From assembly GCA_016291085.1 (NCBI GenBank), contig JAEEVW010000014.1, positions 20,346-84,345 on the forward strand: a stretch of 64,000 nucleotides of DNA, written 5' to 3'. The notes under the pieces were generated by a model, which was given only the letters and a program-made list of their open reading frames with translations, was not told where the DNA came from and ran no database searches. This document shows positions 55,781-64,000 of this stretch, one piece after another (within the stretch, counting starts at the first letter, position 1; every line of letters starts with the position of its first letter). Source of the stretch: Prevotella sp. (GTDB lineage: Bacteria > Bacteroidota > Bacteroidia > Bacteroidales > Bacteroidaceae). Position numbers and translations under genes: made by a program.

Positions 55781-58093
55781 TTGCTCAATGTGCTGCAACT
55801 CGGTGTCGCCAGGCTTGAAGAGCAAGCCCGTACATTTCTTCGCATCTGCCTTGTAGGCTTTAAGTTCCACCTTGTCCCACTGGATTTGGTCTGTGCGCTG
55901 GGCCAGCGGTGCGTGGGGAATCAAGCTTCCGTCGCGAACCAGGATGATAGCGGGAATGCGTCCGGCCTTGATGGTCTGCCAGCCACCGTCATACACCTTG
56001 CCCGTCTGGTAGTCTATCCACTTGCCGCGCGGCAGGTAGACATTGCGCTCGTTGCCGCTCTCCAGCAACGGTGCAACCATGATCTGTGAACCGAACATAT
56101 ACGCATCCTCTACGAGCCACGCTCCCGGGTCGTCGGGGAATTCCACCAGCAGGGCACGAACCATCGGCAGTCCACGCTCCGAACAGTCCTTCGCCTGGGC
56201 ATAGACGTACGGCATCAGTTTGTATTTCATCTCGGCAGCCTCGCGGAACGCCTTCGTGAACGACTCGCTGATGAGCCAAGGCTCAGTGGGCGGTGCACCA
56301 TGGGCGCGAGTGTGCGAACTCAGGAAACCGAAGGGTAGCCAGCGACGGTAGATGTCCTCAGGCGAGGCCGTCACAAAACCGCCCATGTCGTGGCTCCAGA
56401 AAGAAAAACCGCTGAGTCCGAACGACAGTCCGCCCCTCAGATCACCCAGCATACCGGTATTCGTCGTGGCAGCATCGCCACCCCAGTGCAGGGCATAGCG
56501 CTGCGAGCCAGCCCATGCTGAGCGTGCCCAGATGACGCCCTCGCCGGGGTACTGACGCTCTACAGCCTCCCACAATGCCTTGTTATAGCGCACAGGATAG
56601 AGGTTGTGCTCGTAGAGTCCGCCCTTGCCGCTATGGTAGAACCCGTTATAGGGTGCTGCCTCGCCGAAGTCGCACTTGATGGTCGACACGCCCTGCTTCA
56701 GCAGTCCCGTAATCTTCGACTGGTACCACGCGACGGTCTGCGGATTCGAGAAGTCGAGCACGGCATCCTCGTAGGGCATGCCGCCGTCGGCATTCCGTAT
56801 GTGGAGATTGTTTTTGACAATCTCACCAAAGAACCGGTTCTTCGGTGTGAAGTACGGCAACTGCCACAGACAAGTGTGGAAACCGTCCTTCGCCAACTGT
56901 TTCAGCATGCCCACAGGATCCTGGAAACGGTCCTTGGCAAACTCGTAGTCGCACTGCCAGTCGACGCCAAACCATCCCGTGTCGAAATGGATGACATCCG
57001 ATGGGATTTTGTGTTTGCGTAATTGACGGGCAATCTCCAGGCCTTCCTCCTGCGAGAAATAGGTGATGCGGCTCATCCAGGTGCCGAAGGTCCACAACGG
57101 CAGCATGGGGCTCTTGCCCGTGATGTTGGTGTATTCGTTGAGGATTTCTTTGGGGGAACCAAAGAATACAAACAAATCCAGCTGTTCGTCGGCCATGAAT
57201 AGGCGTGTGGCACCGATATACGATGCTCCGAAGTCGGCCGTAATGGGCGCTGAGGTATGCATGAAGATGCCGTAGCCGCGGTTCGAGAAGAAGAACGGCA
57301 CGGGCTTGTACTGTCCGTCGGTCTCCGGGCCCTGCGGGTCGGTCACCATCAGCTGCATCTTCTGCCCCACCTTGTTCAGGGCACCAAACGACTCGCCACC
57401 GCCATAGATGCGCTCATTCGGCGCTATCGTCCACACGGGATTCACGCTACGCGAATTGTCGCTGCCCCGCTTGATAAACGAGAAGGGCAGCAGCTTCACC
57501 TGGCTCGAGTCGTTGTCGATGATGTGGCGCGTCTGCGTCATCACCTTCCCCTGGCTGTCCTTCAGCACGATGCGCCACGGGAACTTCTGTATCTCCAAAC
57601 TGCCGTAGGCGGTTCTGTATGCGATGGTTTTGCCATCGCTAGTGGAACGCCAAGCGGCAGACGTCGGCACCGCCCCTGCCAGCATCAGGCTCTCGCTGTC
57701 CTTGCGCGGAGCATCGATGGGCGATGTCGCCATGCGGATTCTTACGCAACGCTCGCTCACGAAGTCAATCTTCAGCTTCAGGTTCGGGTCGTTGTCGTAC
57801 TGCGTGTCGGGGAAGTCCAGCATCTGCATCCTTACCGGCCAGTAGCCGTTCAGGTTGAAAGCCTGACGCGGCGACAGCCGGTAGCGTTTCCACTGCACCA
57901 GTCCCTCGCCCTTCGCCACATCGAACGATGCCAGCGAGTCGGCCAGGAAATACGTGTTGCTTAAATCCGAGAAATCGCCCGACTGGTCTTTGGGCATACA
58001 CTGCAGGTACTGCACCCCTGCCGATGTCACGAGCTGCGCCTGTGACGTCATCGCCACAGCAGCCAGACATACCATACTGATTATCTTTTTCAT
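55778..58093 (-). CDS. GH31 alpha-xylosidase-like enzyme
   Basis: 771 residues from the ATG at 58093. Signal peptide (MKKIISMVCLAAVAMTSQAQ). GH31 barrel with the nucleophile Asp475 in IKCDFGEAAP, the motif of YicI-type alpha-xylosidases (KxDFGE), and RGGLSFGLSGFSFWSHDMGGF, FLSSHTRAHG later. Predicted to remove alpha-1,6-xylose from xyloglucan oligosaccharides in the periplasm. It faces the tail-sharing secreted genes across a bidirectional terminator and has its own promoter. With the GH95 and GH97 enzymes it fits xyloglucan breakdown, but the genes are not one operon. Confidence 0.93.
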   Translation of the reverse strand: MKKIISMVCLAAVAMTSQAQLVTSAGVQYLQCMPKDQSGDFSDLSNTYFLADSLASFDVAKGEGLVQWKRYRLSPRQAFNLNGYWPVRMQMLDFPDTQYDNDPNLKLKIDFVSERCVRIRMATSPIDAPRKDSESLMLAGAVPTSAAWRSTSDGKTIAYRTAYGSLEIQKFPWRIVLKDSQGKVMTQTRHIIDNDSSQVKLLPFSFIKRGSDNSRSVNPVWTIAPNERIYGGGESFGALNKVGQKMQLMVTDPQGPETDGQYKPVPFFFSNRGYGIFMHTSAPITADFGASYIGATRLFMADEQLDLFVFFGSPKEILNEYTNITGKSPMLPLWTFGTWMSRITYFSQEEGLEIARQLRKHKIPSDVIHFDTGWFGVDWQCDYEFAKDRFQDPVGMLKQLAKDGFHTCLWQLPYFTPKNRFFGEIVKNNLHIRNADGGMPYEDAVLDFSNPQTVAWYQSKITGLLKQGVSTIKCDFGEAAPYNGFYHSGKGGLYEHNLYPVRYNKALWEAVERQYPGEGVIWARSAWAGSQRYALHWGGDAATTNTGMLGDLRGGLSFGLSGFSFWSHDMGGFVTASPEDIYRRWLPFGFLSSHTRAHGAPPTEPWLISESFTKAFREAAEMKYKLMPYVYAQAKDCSERGLPMVRALLVEFPDDPGAWLVEDAYMFGSQIMVAPLLESGNERNVYLPRGKWIDYQTGKVYDGGWQTIKAGRIPAIILVRDGSLIPHAPLAQRTDQIQWDKVELKAYKADAKKCTGLLFKPGDTELQHIEQ

Positions 58094-58124
58094 CTTCAAT
58101 AGAGTAGGTTAGTTTATTTGCGTG

Positions 58125-58156
58125 CAAAGGTACGAATAAGTGAGTGAAAATGCAAA
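58125..58156 (-). promoter_or_regulatory. Promoter of the GH31 gene
   Basis: TTTG (58156-58153) and TACCTTTG (58132-58125) on the minus strand, 20 bases apart, with the shared spacer ending CACTCACTTATTCG. Confidence 0.87.
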
Positions 58157-58293
58157 TTTATTTGCAATTTTCCGAACGAGAGTACCTTCTTCGTTCCGAA
58201 AAAGGTACGACATTTCTTTGATATTCGTGCAAAGTTTCCATATGATTTATCACTTTTAACGTATGGAACGTGCGGAGTTAAAGAATAATTACG

Positions 58294-58301
58294 TATCTTT
58301 G
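58294..58301 (+). promoter_or_regulatory. -7 box of the EEP gene
   Basis: Perfect TATCTTTG, 25 bases before the ATG at 58327; no clear -33 TTTG. Confidence 0.65.
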
Positions 58302-58326
58302 CAACGTGAAACTCAAAATAAAACGT

Positions 58327-59478
58327 ATGAAAAAGTTATTTCTAACTTGCATTACTGTCATTGGGCTGACGGGCCTGATGACTGGTCATGCACAAGAGGT
58401 CGGTACGTTCAGCATCGCTACGCTGAATGTGGATGGTCTGCCGCAAAAGATATTTGTCGTTAAGGTGAATGCCGACGGCCCCGGCGGCGGTGGCAGCGTC
58501 AGAATAGGCACCTACCTCCAGAAGAGAGGCTACGACATGGTGTTTATGCAAGAGGACTTCAACTATCATGAGGAGCTGACAGTACCTTTAGAGGACGACT
58601 ATCAGATAGACTCCTGGAGTGGCGATGTGGGTGTGGACGGTCACCAGATTGACTTCCTGCATTTGCAGAACCACCGTTTCGAGTGCGACGGTCTGATGGG
58701 TGCTTGGAAGAACGGCATCACGCTGACCTCTGTCAGCCGCACGCCCTGGACGGCCAACTTCGGCAAGTTCAGCCATGCGCTTGACGAGATGGTGACCAAG
58801 GGCTTCCGCCGCTATGAGCTGACGCTGAAAGACGGACAGCAAGTGGTGGTCTATAACATGCACATGGATGCCGGCGACACTGCCGATGAACGCGAAGGCA
58901 AGGACAGCCTTGACCGTGATGCACGCCTGAAACAATGGAATCAGTTGCGTGACGATATTCTTACCCGTCTGGACACGCGCCCCGTCATCGTCGTGGGTGA
59001 CCTGAACAGCTACTATTGTCGTGACCAGATAAAAAGCAATTTCATCGATGAGATAGATGCCACAGGACGTGCCACAGTGTACGATGCATGGGTAGAATTG
59101 CAGAACGGCGGGAAATATCCTGCTCCAGTCGATGGCATTGTCTGTTGTGAGACGGACGGTAATATCCTCGAAAGCGGTGAAGTGCTCGACAAGGTGCTGT
59201 ATATTAATCCCATCAACGGGACAGAAATTCAAGCAGTCAGCTATCAGCTCGATACTACGGGCTTTCAGCACGACGGCAAGATGCTGGGTGACCACTATCC
59301 CGTGAGCGTCACCTTCCAGATTGGCAGCAAGAAGCCGGCTGGCATCGAAACAGTTGAAAGTTCAAAGTTGATAGTTGACAGTTATTACAACCTTCAGGGA
59401 CAGCGCATCGACGGCCATGCACGTGGCATTGTGATTGAGCGCAACGGAGAGAAGACACATAAACGGATTATTAAATGA
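58327..59478 (+). CDS. Secreted endonuclease/exonuclease/phosphatase-family protein
   Basis: 383 residues from the ATG at 58327, which starts the signal peptide (MKKLFLTCITVIGLTGLMTGHAQ); a start at 58306 would lengthen it. EEP-fold motifs: ATLNVDGLPQ, MQEDFNYHEEL, YNMHMDAGD, VVGDLNSYY and GDHYPVSVTF, the metal-dependent phosphodiesterase set, of the sphingomyelinase-like branch. Acts outside the cytoplasm on a phosphodiester, identity unknown. The linker before the C-terminal tail is encoded by an AGTT heptad array (59352-59386). The tail (YYNLQGQRIDGHARGIVIER) is a sorting-like sequence. The stop overlaps the start of the hydrolase gene. Confidence 0.85.
   Translation: MKKLFLTCITVIGLTGLMTGHAQEVGTFSIATLNVDGLPQKIFVVKVNADGPGGGGSVRIGTYLQKRGYDMVFMQEDFNYHEELTVPLEDDYQIDSWSGDVGVDGHQIDFLHLQNHRFECDGLMGAWKNGITLTSVSRTPWTANFGKFSHALDEMVTKGFRRYELTLKDGQQVVVYNMHMDAGDTADEREGKDSLDRDARLKQWNQLRDDILTRLDTRPVIVVGDLNSYYCRDQIKSNFIDEIDATGRATVYDAWVELQNGGKYPAPVDGIVCCETDGNILESGEVLDKVLYINPINGTEIQAVSYQLDTTGFQHDGKMLGDHYPVSVTFQIGSKKPAGIETVESSKLIVDSYYNLQGQRIDGHARGIVIERNGEKTHKRIIK
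59352..59386. repeat. In-frame 7-bp AGTT array inside the EEP gene
   Basis: AGTT at 59352, 59359, 59366, 59373 and 59380, exactly seven bases apart (AGTTGAA, AGTTCAA, AGTTGAT, AGTTGAC, AGTTATT). Translated as part of VESSKLIVDSYY in the linker before the C-terminal tail. Confidence 0.88.
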
Positions 59479-61124
59479 CAACAGACATGAGAAAACTACT
59501 ATTTACAGCTCTGTTGCTGACAGGTGTAGGCCTGAGTGCCTCGGCGCAGAATGCTTATAAGATACTGTCGGAATGCGACACCACCGTGAAGGCCAAGATA
59601 GAAAAGATAACCCTTGGCTCGCGCGATGTGCGCCACTTCGTCTACGAATACCCCTCCAAGGACGGTGACGGACAGCCTGTCACCATCAGCGGCATCGTCA
59701 TGGTTCCTGCTGATATTGCTAACGGCACAACACCCTGTGATGGCATCATCCTCTTCAACCACCACACCATAGGCAGTCCTGAACAGGCTCCCTCGCAAGG
59801 TGAACTTGACGTCCCCAGCGGCATACTGGCTAATCCCCTGAAACCCAACTACATTATCGTGATGAGCGACTACATAGGCTATGGCTCGTCCATCGACCAC
59901 AAGATAGCCTATCTCTGTGGCGACACCAATGCCCGCAACTGTCTTGACGGACTCCTGGCTGCCCGCCAGCTGCTCACCGACAAGCAGATACCGCAAGGAC
60001 GCTTCCTCTTCAATATGGGCTATTCTCAGGGTGGCACCGAGAGCATGTATATCGCCAAGTTGCGCGACATGGAATACAAGGACCGCGGCATCACCTTCGA
60101 CAAGACTTTCTCTGGAGGCGGTATGCTCGACTGCGAGGAGGCCTACGAGGCCTTCGTCGAGAAAGACCAGTGCGACGCCATCAACGATGTGGCCATGTTC
60201 CTCATCTCCGTCAACGAGAACTGCCATCTGGGCATCGACTATCACGACCTGTTCCAGGAACCCTTGGCATCGCACGTGCAGGAAGTCATCGAGACGAAGG
60301 ACAAGGGCGTGCTCTCCAAAATTGGCGTGTCTGCTCTCGACTCGCTCCACCAGCTCCTGCAGCCCGCCTATATGGACAGGAACAGCGATGCCGTCAAGGC
60401 TCTGAAGGCCAAGTTGGCTGAGATAAAAATCACCAACGGATGGGAGCCGGATACTACGCAGCGTTACTTCATCGAACATAGCCGCCACGACAACTACGTG
60501 CCCATCAAGTGCGGACGTGCCATCATCCCGTGGATGACGAGCAAAGGCTTCAAACCCAGCCTGGTACCTGGTAAGACGAATCTGCAGACCAATACCGTTG
60601 TCTTTAAGCTGAAGCACCAGCCTTCTGCAGCTATATGGTTCATACAGACGATGGCAGCTGTGCAGGCATGGCCTGTCGTCTATTACGAGGGCGAGCAGAA
60701 CCGCTACTATCACGATGTGGTCAAGGACCTCAACCTGATGAAGGTTGTCAAGTTCCTCGAGAGTTTAGGCATTGACCTGCGCAAGATGTTCAATACCTCC
60801 CAAGCCCAAGCATTCGTGGCCGCTCCCCGCAGGGCCAGTTTCTTCGATTTGCTTCAGCAGATACAGGACGCGCTGGCCAAAGTGGACCTGACTATCTCCG
60901 ACGCGATAGAGATGATTACTGACTCAGGCATTACGGTAGCGGACATCTTGGAGGTGTACAACTACGTCACATCTACTGATTATGCCCCGTCAGCCGGCGA
61001 TACCGTCATGTTCGGCGAGCATGTGGAAATCCCTGTCTATCTGCTCCGACAGTATGAGCAGACGCTGGCTGACTGGCTCCTGCTGGGCGGTGTCGATGTA
61101 CAGTACGATCAGTGGGGATGGTAA
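59475..61124 (+). CDS. Secreted alpha/beta hydrolase (lipase/esterase-like)
   Basis: 549 residues; the ATG at 59475 overlaps the EEP stop, and an ATG at 59487 is an alternative. Signal peptide ends near LSASAQ. Alpha/beta-hydrolase core: a GIVMVPADI strand, IVMSDYIGYGSS, the nucleophile Ser184 in MGYSQGG and a HDNYVPIKCG segment likely to hold the catalytic His. The last 120 residues (from about AFVAAPRR) are an extra region of unknown role with helical and acidic stretches. Substrate unknown; secretory-lipase or feruloyl-esterase-like. Co-translated with the EEP gene, suggesting linked lipid or phosphoester breakdown. Confidence 0.83.
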   Translation: MTTDMRKLLFTALLLTGVGLSASAQNAYKILSECDTTVKAKIEKITLGSRDVRHFVYEYPSKDGDGQPVTISGIVMVPADIANGTTPCDGIILFNHHTIGSPEQAPSQGELDVPSGILANPLKPNYIIVMSDYIGYGSSIDHKIAYLCGDTNARNCLDGLLAARQLLTDKQIPQGRFLFNMGYSQGGTESMYIAKLRDMEYKDRGITFDKTFSGGGMLDCEEAYEAFVEKDQCDAINDVAMFLISVNENCHLGIDYHDLFQEPLASHVQEVIETKDKGVLSKIGVSALDSLHQLLQPAYMDRNSDAVKALKAKLAEIKITNGWEPDTTQRYFIEHSRHDNYVPIKCGRAIIPWMTSKGFKPSLVPGKTNLQTNTVVFKLKHQPSAAIWFIQTMAAVQAWPVVYYEGEQNRYYHDVVKDLNLMKVVKFLESLGIDLRKMFNTSQAQAFVAAPRRASFFDLLQQIQDALAKVDLTISDAIEMITDSGITVADILEVYNYVTSTDYAPSAGDTVMFGEHVEIPVYLLRQYEQTLADWLLLGGVDVQYDQWGW

Positions 61125-61134
61125 TCGAAATGAC

Positions 61135-62781
61135 ATGAAACGGATTGTATACATATTATATATAGTTGTTGTGGCGATGATAGAGAGCTGCGCAGGCTGT
61201 GATAACACGAAGGACGGGGCGGCGGGTAATGCCGGCAATGCAGACTTCGAGCGGACCATGCGAGTGGCCGACTCGCTTTATAACTGCATGCAGTTCCGCG
61301 ATGCCTACGACCTGTACGTTCAACTGCTGGACAGCAAGGAGGCCGAGGCGGACAGCGAGAAGAAGCTCCGCGTGCTCAGCTCGCTCAGCAATACCAGCGA
61401 ACTCTCCGGACACAAGGACATGGAGAACAAGTGGTTGCGGCAGCAGATGGATCTGGCCGAGGCGACGGGCAACGACTACTACCACGCCATGGCTCAAGTG
61501 TCGATGGGCCAGAACATTTTCTTCGAGGGCAATCGTGAGAAGGGCATTCAATACGTGAATGAGGCCATCAGCCTCATGGCAAAGACCGACCGCGACGATG
61601 CCGACCACCTGACCCACGGCTTCCTGAACTTGCTGACCAGCCTGTATAGCGAGATGAAGGACTACGACAGCGCGCTGCAGACCGTCGAGCGCAACCTGCA
61701 GCTGACCATGCAGGGCACGCGCTGGAGAACGTCACAGCATCAGCAGCTCATCGACCGCCGCATGGCACTGGCCAAGAAAGCCGGCCTGCTGGCCAGGATG
61801 GGCCGAGCTAGTTCCGGCAGTCAGCAGCGCGCCTATTTCCATCGCGCCGACTCGGCCTATGCTGCATGGAAGGCCGTGCAGTACGAGGGCAACCACACGC
61901 GCGACTATTTCATTGTGGATTACATGAAACGTCGCGGACTCCATCGCGAGGCCATCAACATCTACAACGACCTCATTCAACGCATACGCCTGCAGGGCGA
62001 CACGCTGGGCGAGATGATGAACACCGCCAAGTGGGGCTTGGCCGATGTCTATCACCAGATGGGCCGCTGCGAACAGGCCGCTACCCTCTACGAACAGGTG
62101 CTCGAGATTCAGGACACGCTGAAGAGCCGCAAGGCGCGTAACACCGCCCAGGAGCTGGCCGCCGTCTATCACGTCAAGGAACAACAGCAGACCATTATGC
62201 AGCAGGAGGCCGAGAACACCCGCCAGCGCTACCTGCTGTTAAGCGTCTTGGCCGTTATGCTCGCCGTGACATTCCTTGCCGCCATCGTCATCGTCAAGAA
62301 CCGTGTCATCAGCCGTAAGAACCGCTTCCTGGCCCAACAGATTTCCGAAGCGGTGAACTACAAGAAGATGTACTGGGAGGAGAAACAGGCCCAGAAGCCG
62401 GCCGTTGCCTCCGACGCAAACGTTGAGACCAACGAACAGCTCTTCCAGCACATCAACGAGGTCATCATACGCAAAAAACTCTTCCTCGACCCCAAGTTCG
62501 GGCGTCAGACCATCATGGACCGCTTCCAGTTGTCGAAGGAGCGTGTCGGTGCCATTTTCTCCAAAGGCAGTGAACATGCCAAGCTGAACAGCTATGTTCA
62601 GCAACTGCGTCTGGACTATGCTGCCAACCTGCTCATCGAACAGCCCGACAGGAGTGTTATTGAAATAGCCACCGAGTGCGGTTTCAGCAGCAATACCTAT
62701 TTCAGCGACTGTTTCCGACAGCATTTCGGCATGTCTCCCACCAACTTCCGAAAGGAATCTTTGGAACCAAGTGAAGTTTAA
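61135..62781 (+). CDS. Membrane TPR regulator with AraC-type DNA-binding domain
   Basis: 548 residues from the ATG at 61135; a longer frame from 60982 overlaps the hydrolase gene and is not supported. An N-terminal hydrophobic stretch ends MIESCAGC, so it may be lipidated or membrane-anchored. TPR-like helices (about 35-330), one membrane helix (YLLLSVLAVMLAVTFLAAIVIV, near 364-385) and a C-terminal AraC/XylS domain (LNSYVQQLRLDYAANLLIEQ, then IATECGFSSNTYFSDCFRQHFG). Family members are common in Prevotella and Bacteroides and control nearby genes in response to unknown periplasmic cues. It lies 10 bases after the hydrolase gene. Confidence 0.88.
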   Translation: MKRIVYILYIVVVAMIESCAGCDNTKDGAAGNAGNADFERTMRVADSLYNCMQFRDAYDLYVQLLDSKEAEADSEKKLRVLSSLSNTSELSGHKDMENKWLRQQMDLAEATGNDYYHAMAQVSMGQNIFFEGNREKGIQYVNEAISLMAKTDRDDADHLTHGFLNLLTSLYSEMKDYDSALQTVERNLQLTMQGTRWRTSQHQQLIDRRMALAKKAGLLARMGRASSGSQQRAYFHRADSAYAAWKAVQYEGNHTRDYFIVDYMKRRGLHREAINIYNDLIQRIRLQGDTLGEMMNTAKWGLADVYHQMGRCEQAATLYEQVLEIQDTLKSRKARNTAQELAAVYHVKEQQQTIMQQEAENTRQRYLLLSVLAVMLAVTFLAAIVIVKNRVISRKNRFLAQQISEAVNYKKMYWEEKQAQKPAVASDANVETNEQLFQHINEVIIRKKLFLDPKFGRQTIMDRFQLSKERVGAIFSKGSEHAKLNSYVQQLRLDYAANLLIEQPDRSVIEIATECGFSSNTYFSDCFRQHFGMSPTNFRKESLEPSEV

Positions 62782-62859
62782 ATATCGTCAAAATGGGCTT
62801 TAAATTTCGTCTTCAGACTTCAGATTTCGTCTGAAAACCTTTAAATCTTGTCTGAAAAC
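62776..62859. repeat. Four 21/22-bp direct repeats after the AraC gene
   Basis: TTTAAATATCGTC-type blocks start at 62776, 62798, 62818 and 62839 (GTTTAAATATCGTC, CTTTAAATTTCGTC, CTTCAGATTTCGTC, CTTTAAATCTTGTC), about two helical turns apart. The first contains the AraC stop codon. The later copies continue with CTGAAAAC. Confidence 0.8.
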
Positions 62860-62903
62860 GGCAAAAAGAATAGTCTGTACTATTGCAGTACAGACATTTT
62901 TTG

Positions 62904-62925
62904 TATCTTTGCCATCAAAGATGGC
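62904..62925 (+). promoter_or_regulatory. Possible upstream promoter and hairpin
   Basis: TATCTTTG (62904-62911) runs into a dyad: GCCATC (62911-62916) with GATGGC (62920-62925) around AAA. Could be a first promoter with an early hairpin or an operator. Confidence 0.5.
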
Positions 62926-62969
62926 GAAAATACTCCGTCTCGACAAAAAAAAAGAAACAGTTTCTTTAT

Positions 62970-62995
62970 TTTGTGCTCGACTTTTCGTATCTTTG
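62970..62995 (+). promoter_or_regulatory. Promoter of the final gene
   Basis: TATCTTTG at 62988-62995, 48 bases before the ATG at 63043; upstream TTTTGTGCTCGACTTTTCG resembles the shared spacer motif. A TTTG at 62970-62973 is closer than usual. Confidence 0.65.
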
Positions 62996-63042
62996 CTCTC
63001 AAAATATGTACTAACTGATACAATAATTAAAACAATAAACAA

Positions 63043-64000
63043 ATGAACATGAAACAAACGAAACTATTCATGATGCTGGTGGCGCTGGTTTGCGCTACGA
63101 CAATGACCTGGGCACAGACGACGTTCCTGGGCAGTGGTAACAGTGCCGACCCTTATCTGCTGAAGTCGAGCAACGAGTGGGAGGCTCTGGCCAAACAAGT
63201 GGCCGAGGGTAAGAACTTCCAGAACCAGTTCTTCAGGTTGTCGGCCGACATCGATACCAAGGGTATTCAGGTGGGTTCGGTGGAGAAGCCGTTCTGCGGC
63301 ACGTTCGACGGCAACAACCACACGCTGACATTTACTGTCGGAGATAACACTGGCTTCAATAATGCCAAGGACCCCACTGCGCCCTTCGGCTGTCTGCGTG
63401 GAGCCATCGTGCGCCACGTCAAGACCACGGGCACGGTGTTTACCGACAACGCGCAGAACGGTGGTATCGCCGTGTGTATCGACGATGCGGATGCCAGCCG
63501 TGGCACACAGCTCGTGGACTGTCGCTCGGACATTGCTTTCGTTACCTATAACAAGGGAACTTTGACCACTGGTGGCCTTATCGGCAAGATTAACAGCAAC
63601 GTCACCGTGAAACCTGTTTTGGAGAAGTGCGTCTTCACCGGCACATTCAGCGGCTGGGGAAGCCGGATTGGCGGTCTGGTAGGCTTGAGCGAGGTGGACA
63701 TCACGTTCAGGAACTGTATGTTCGACCCGGTGCAAGCCGAATATCAGGGTAACGCTACCTTTGTGAATCTGGCCAACGGTGCCAAGGCTACCTTCGAGGA
63801 CTGCTACTGTACCCGCTATCTGGAGATCCAGCAGGGTACCTGCGTCTTTGGCAAGGTGAACATTCCGGAGGGCTGCAGCTACCAGATGGTGGAGGAGCCC
63901 TTTGCGCAGTTTGACGGCAAGCCGTACTGGAAGAGCGGCGACCACGTGAAGCTGAGTGTGCCGGAGGGTACTAAATTCGACCACTGGACTGCCAACAGAG
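63043..64000 (+). CDS. Secreted GLUG/beta-helix-like surface protein, 3' end outside the window
   Basis: At least 319 residues, open to the end of the window. Signal peptide (MKQTKLFMMLVALVCATTMTWAQ, counted from the second ATG at 63049). The mature part begins GSGNSADPYLLKSSNEWEAL and contains GTFDGNNHTLTF and repeated GGLIGKI/GGLVGLS segments, a pattern of adhesin-like right-handed beta-helix proteins of Bacteroidota. Cysteine-rich in places (DCYCTRY). Likely surface-exposed; role unknown. It probably depends on the upstream 21-bp repeats and tandem promoters for its regulation. Confidence 0.85.
   Translation, partial: MNMKQTKLFMMLVALVCATTMTWAQTTFLGSGNSADPYLLKSSNEWEALAKQVAEGKNFQNQFFRLSADIDTKGIQVGSVEKPFCGTFDGNNHTLTFTVGDNTGFNNAKDPTAPFGCLRGAIVRHVKTTGTVFTDNAQNGGIAVCIDDADASRGTQLVDCRSDIAFVTYNKGTLTTGGLIGKINSNVTVKPVLEKCVFTGTFSGWGSRIGGLVGLSEVDITFRNCMFDPVQAEYQGNATFVNLANGAKATFEDCYCTRYLEIQQGTCVFGKVNIPEGCSYQMVEEPFAQFDGKPYWKSGDHVKLSVPEGTKFDHWTANR

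Noticed and set aside
59499..60713. A 404-codon open frame on the minus strand
   Set aside because: Antisense to the alpha/beta hydrolase with its GYSQG motif; no promoter or domain supports it.
60982..61134. Upstream extension of the AraC-type regulator
   Set aside because: It would overlap the hydrolase gene by about 140 bases and precede the hydrophobic N-terminus; the ATG at 61135 is preferred.
63064..63984. A 306-codon open frame on the minus strand at the window end
   Set aside because: The plus strand carries a signal peptide and repeat motifs from 63043 and stays open to the end, so the minus frame is its shadow.

Overview
The window looks like a chromosomal segment of a Bacteroidales bacterium, most likely Prevotellaceae (Prevotella, Segatella or Xylanibacter type). 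Four things point there. Promoters are the Bacteroidota -33/-7 kind (TTTG, 19-20 bases, TAnnTTTG), and starts lack Shine-Dalgarno sites. The core gene order is rpsU - xerC-like - hpf - four tRNAs - tuf - tRNA-Trp - secE - nusG - rplKAJL - rpoBC, followed after an interruption by a DUF3467 gene - rpsL - rpsG - fusA - rpsJ. There is a BspA-like leucine-rich-repeat protein. Many secreted glycosidases are present, and several secreted proteins end in short sorting-like tails. The species is inferred, not shown.

Layout. 1-2.2 kb: two unrecognised genes separated by an 11-bp tandem repeat. 2.3-8.7 kb: a stress and DNA-repair neighbourhood with Fe/Mn superoxide dismutase, a TfoX-N protein, a minimal O6-alkylguanine methyltransferase, an AlkZ-related protein, a uracil-DNA-glycosylase-family protein, a Nudix hydrolase, a cation diffusion facilitator, an AlkD-type glycosylase fused to an ECF-sigma-like region, and a Bcp peroxiredoxin. 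8.8-10.6 kb: two fimbrillin-like lipoproteins. 10.7-25.7 kb: translation and transcription core. 25.7-32.4 kb: an accessory insertion (LRR/dockerin protein, hipBA toxin-antitoxin, a structured non-coding region with its own promoter, a GH43 enzyme). 32.5-36.8 kb: DUF3467 and the str genes. 36.9-44.2 kb: purB, an rluB-type pseudouridine synthase with a long RG/GYQ-rich N-terminus, asnS, a convergent overlapping LolD-like ATPase and a CPA2 antiporter. 44.3-50.2 kb: GH95, GH97 and an (alpha/alpha)6 glycosidase in one operon. 50.3-55.7 kb: asd and three secreted proteins with a common C-terminal tail. 55.8-62.8 kb: GH31 alpha-xylosidase-like enzyme, secreted EEP phosphodiesterase, alpha/beta hydrolase and a membrane TPR-AraC regulator. 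The window ends inside a secreted GLUG/beta-helix-like protein.

The most unusual signals are these. (1) The AlkD-sigma fusion, which could act like Ada by linking alkylation repair to transcription. (2) Several families of short-period degenerate repeats (7, 8, 9, 10, 11 and about 22 bp) that fill gene junctions; three elements (CTAG 9-mers, AGTT 7-mers, a GC-rich palindrome) sit in frame inside coding sequences. (3) A probable undescribed structured RNA at about 30.4-30.6 kb on the minus strand. (4) A duplicated promoter carrying an 18-bp dyad over its -7 box in front of two paralogous secreted-protein genes. (5) A conserved spacer motif shared by several strong promoters. No CRISPR array, insertion sequence, prophage or SusC/SusD pair was seen.
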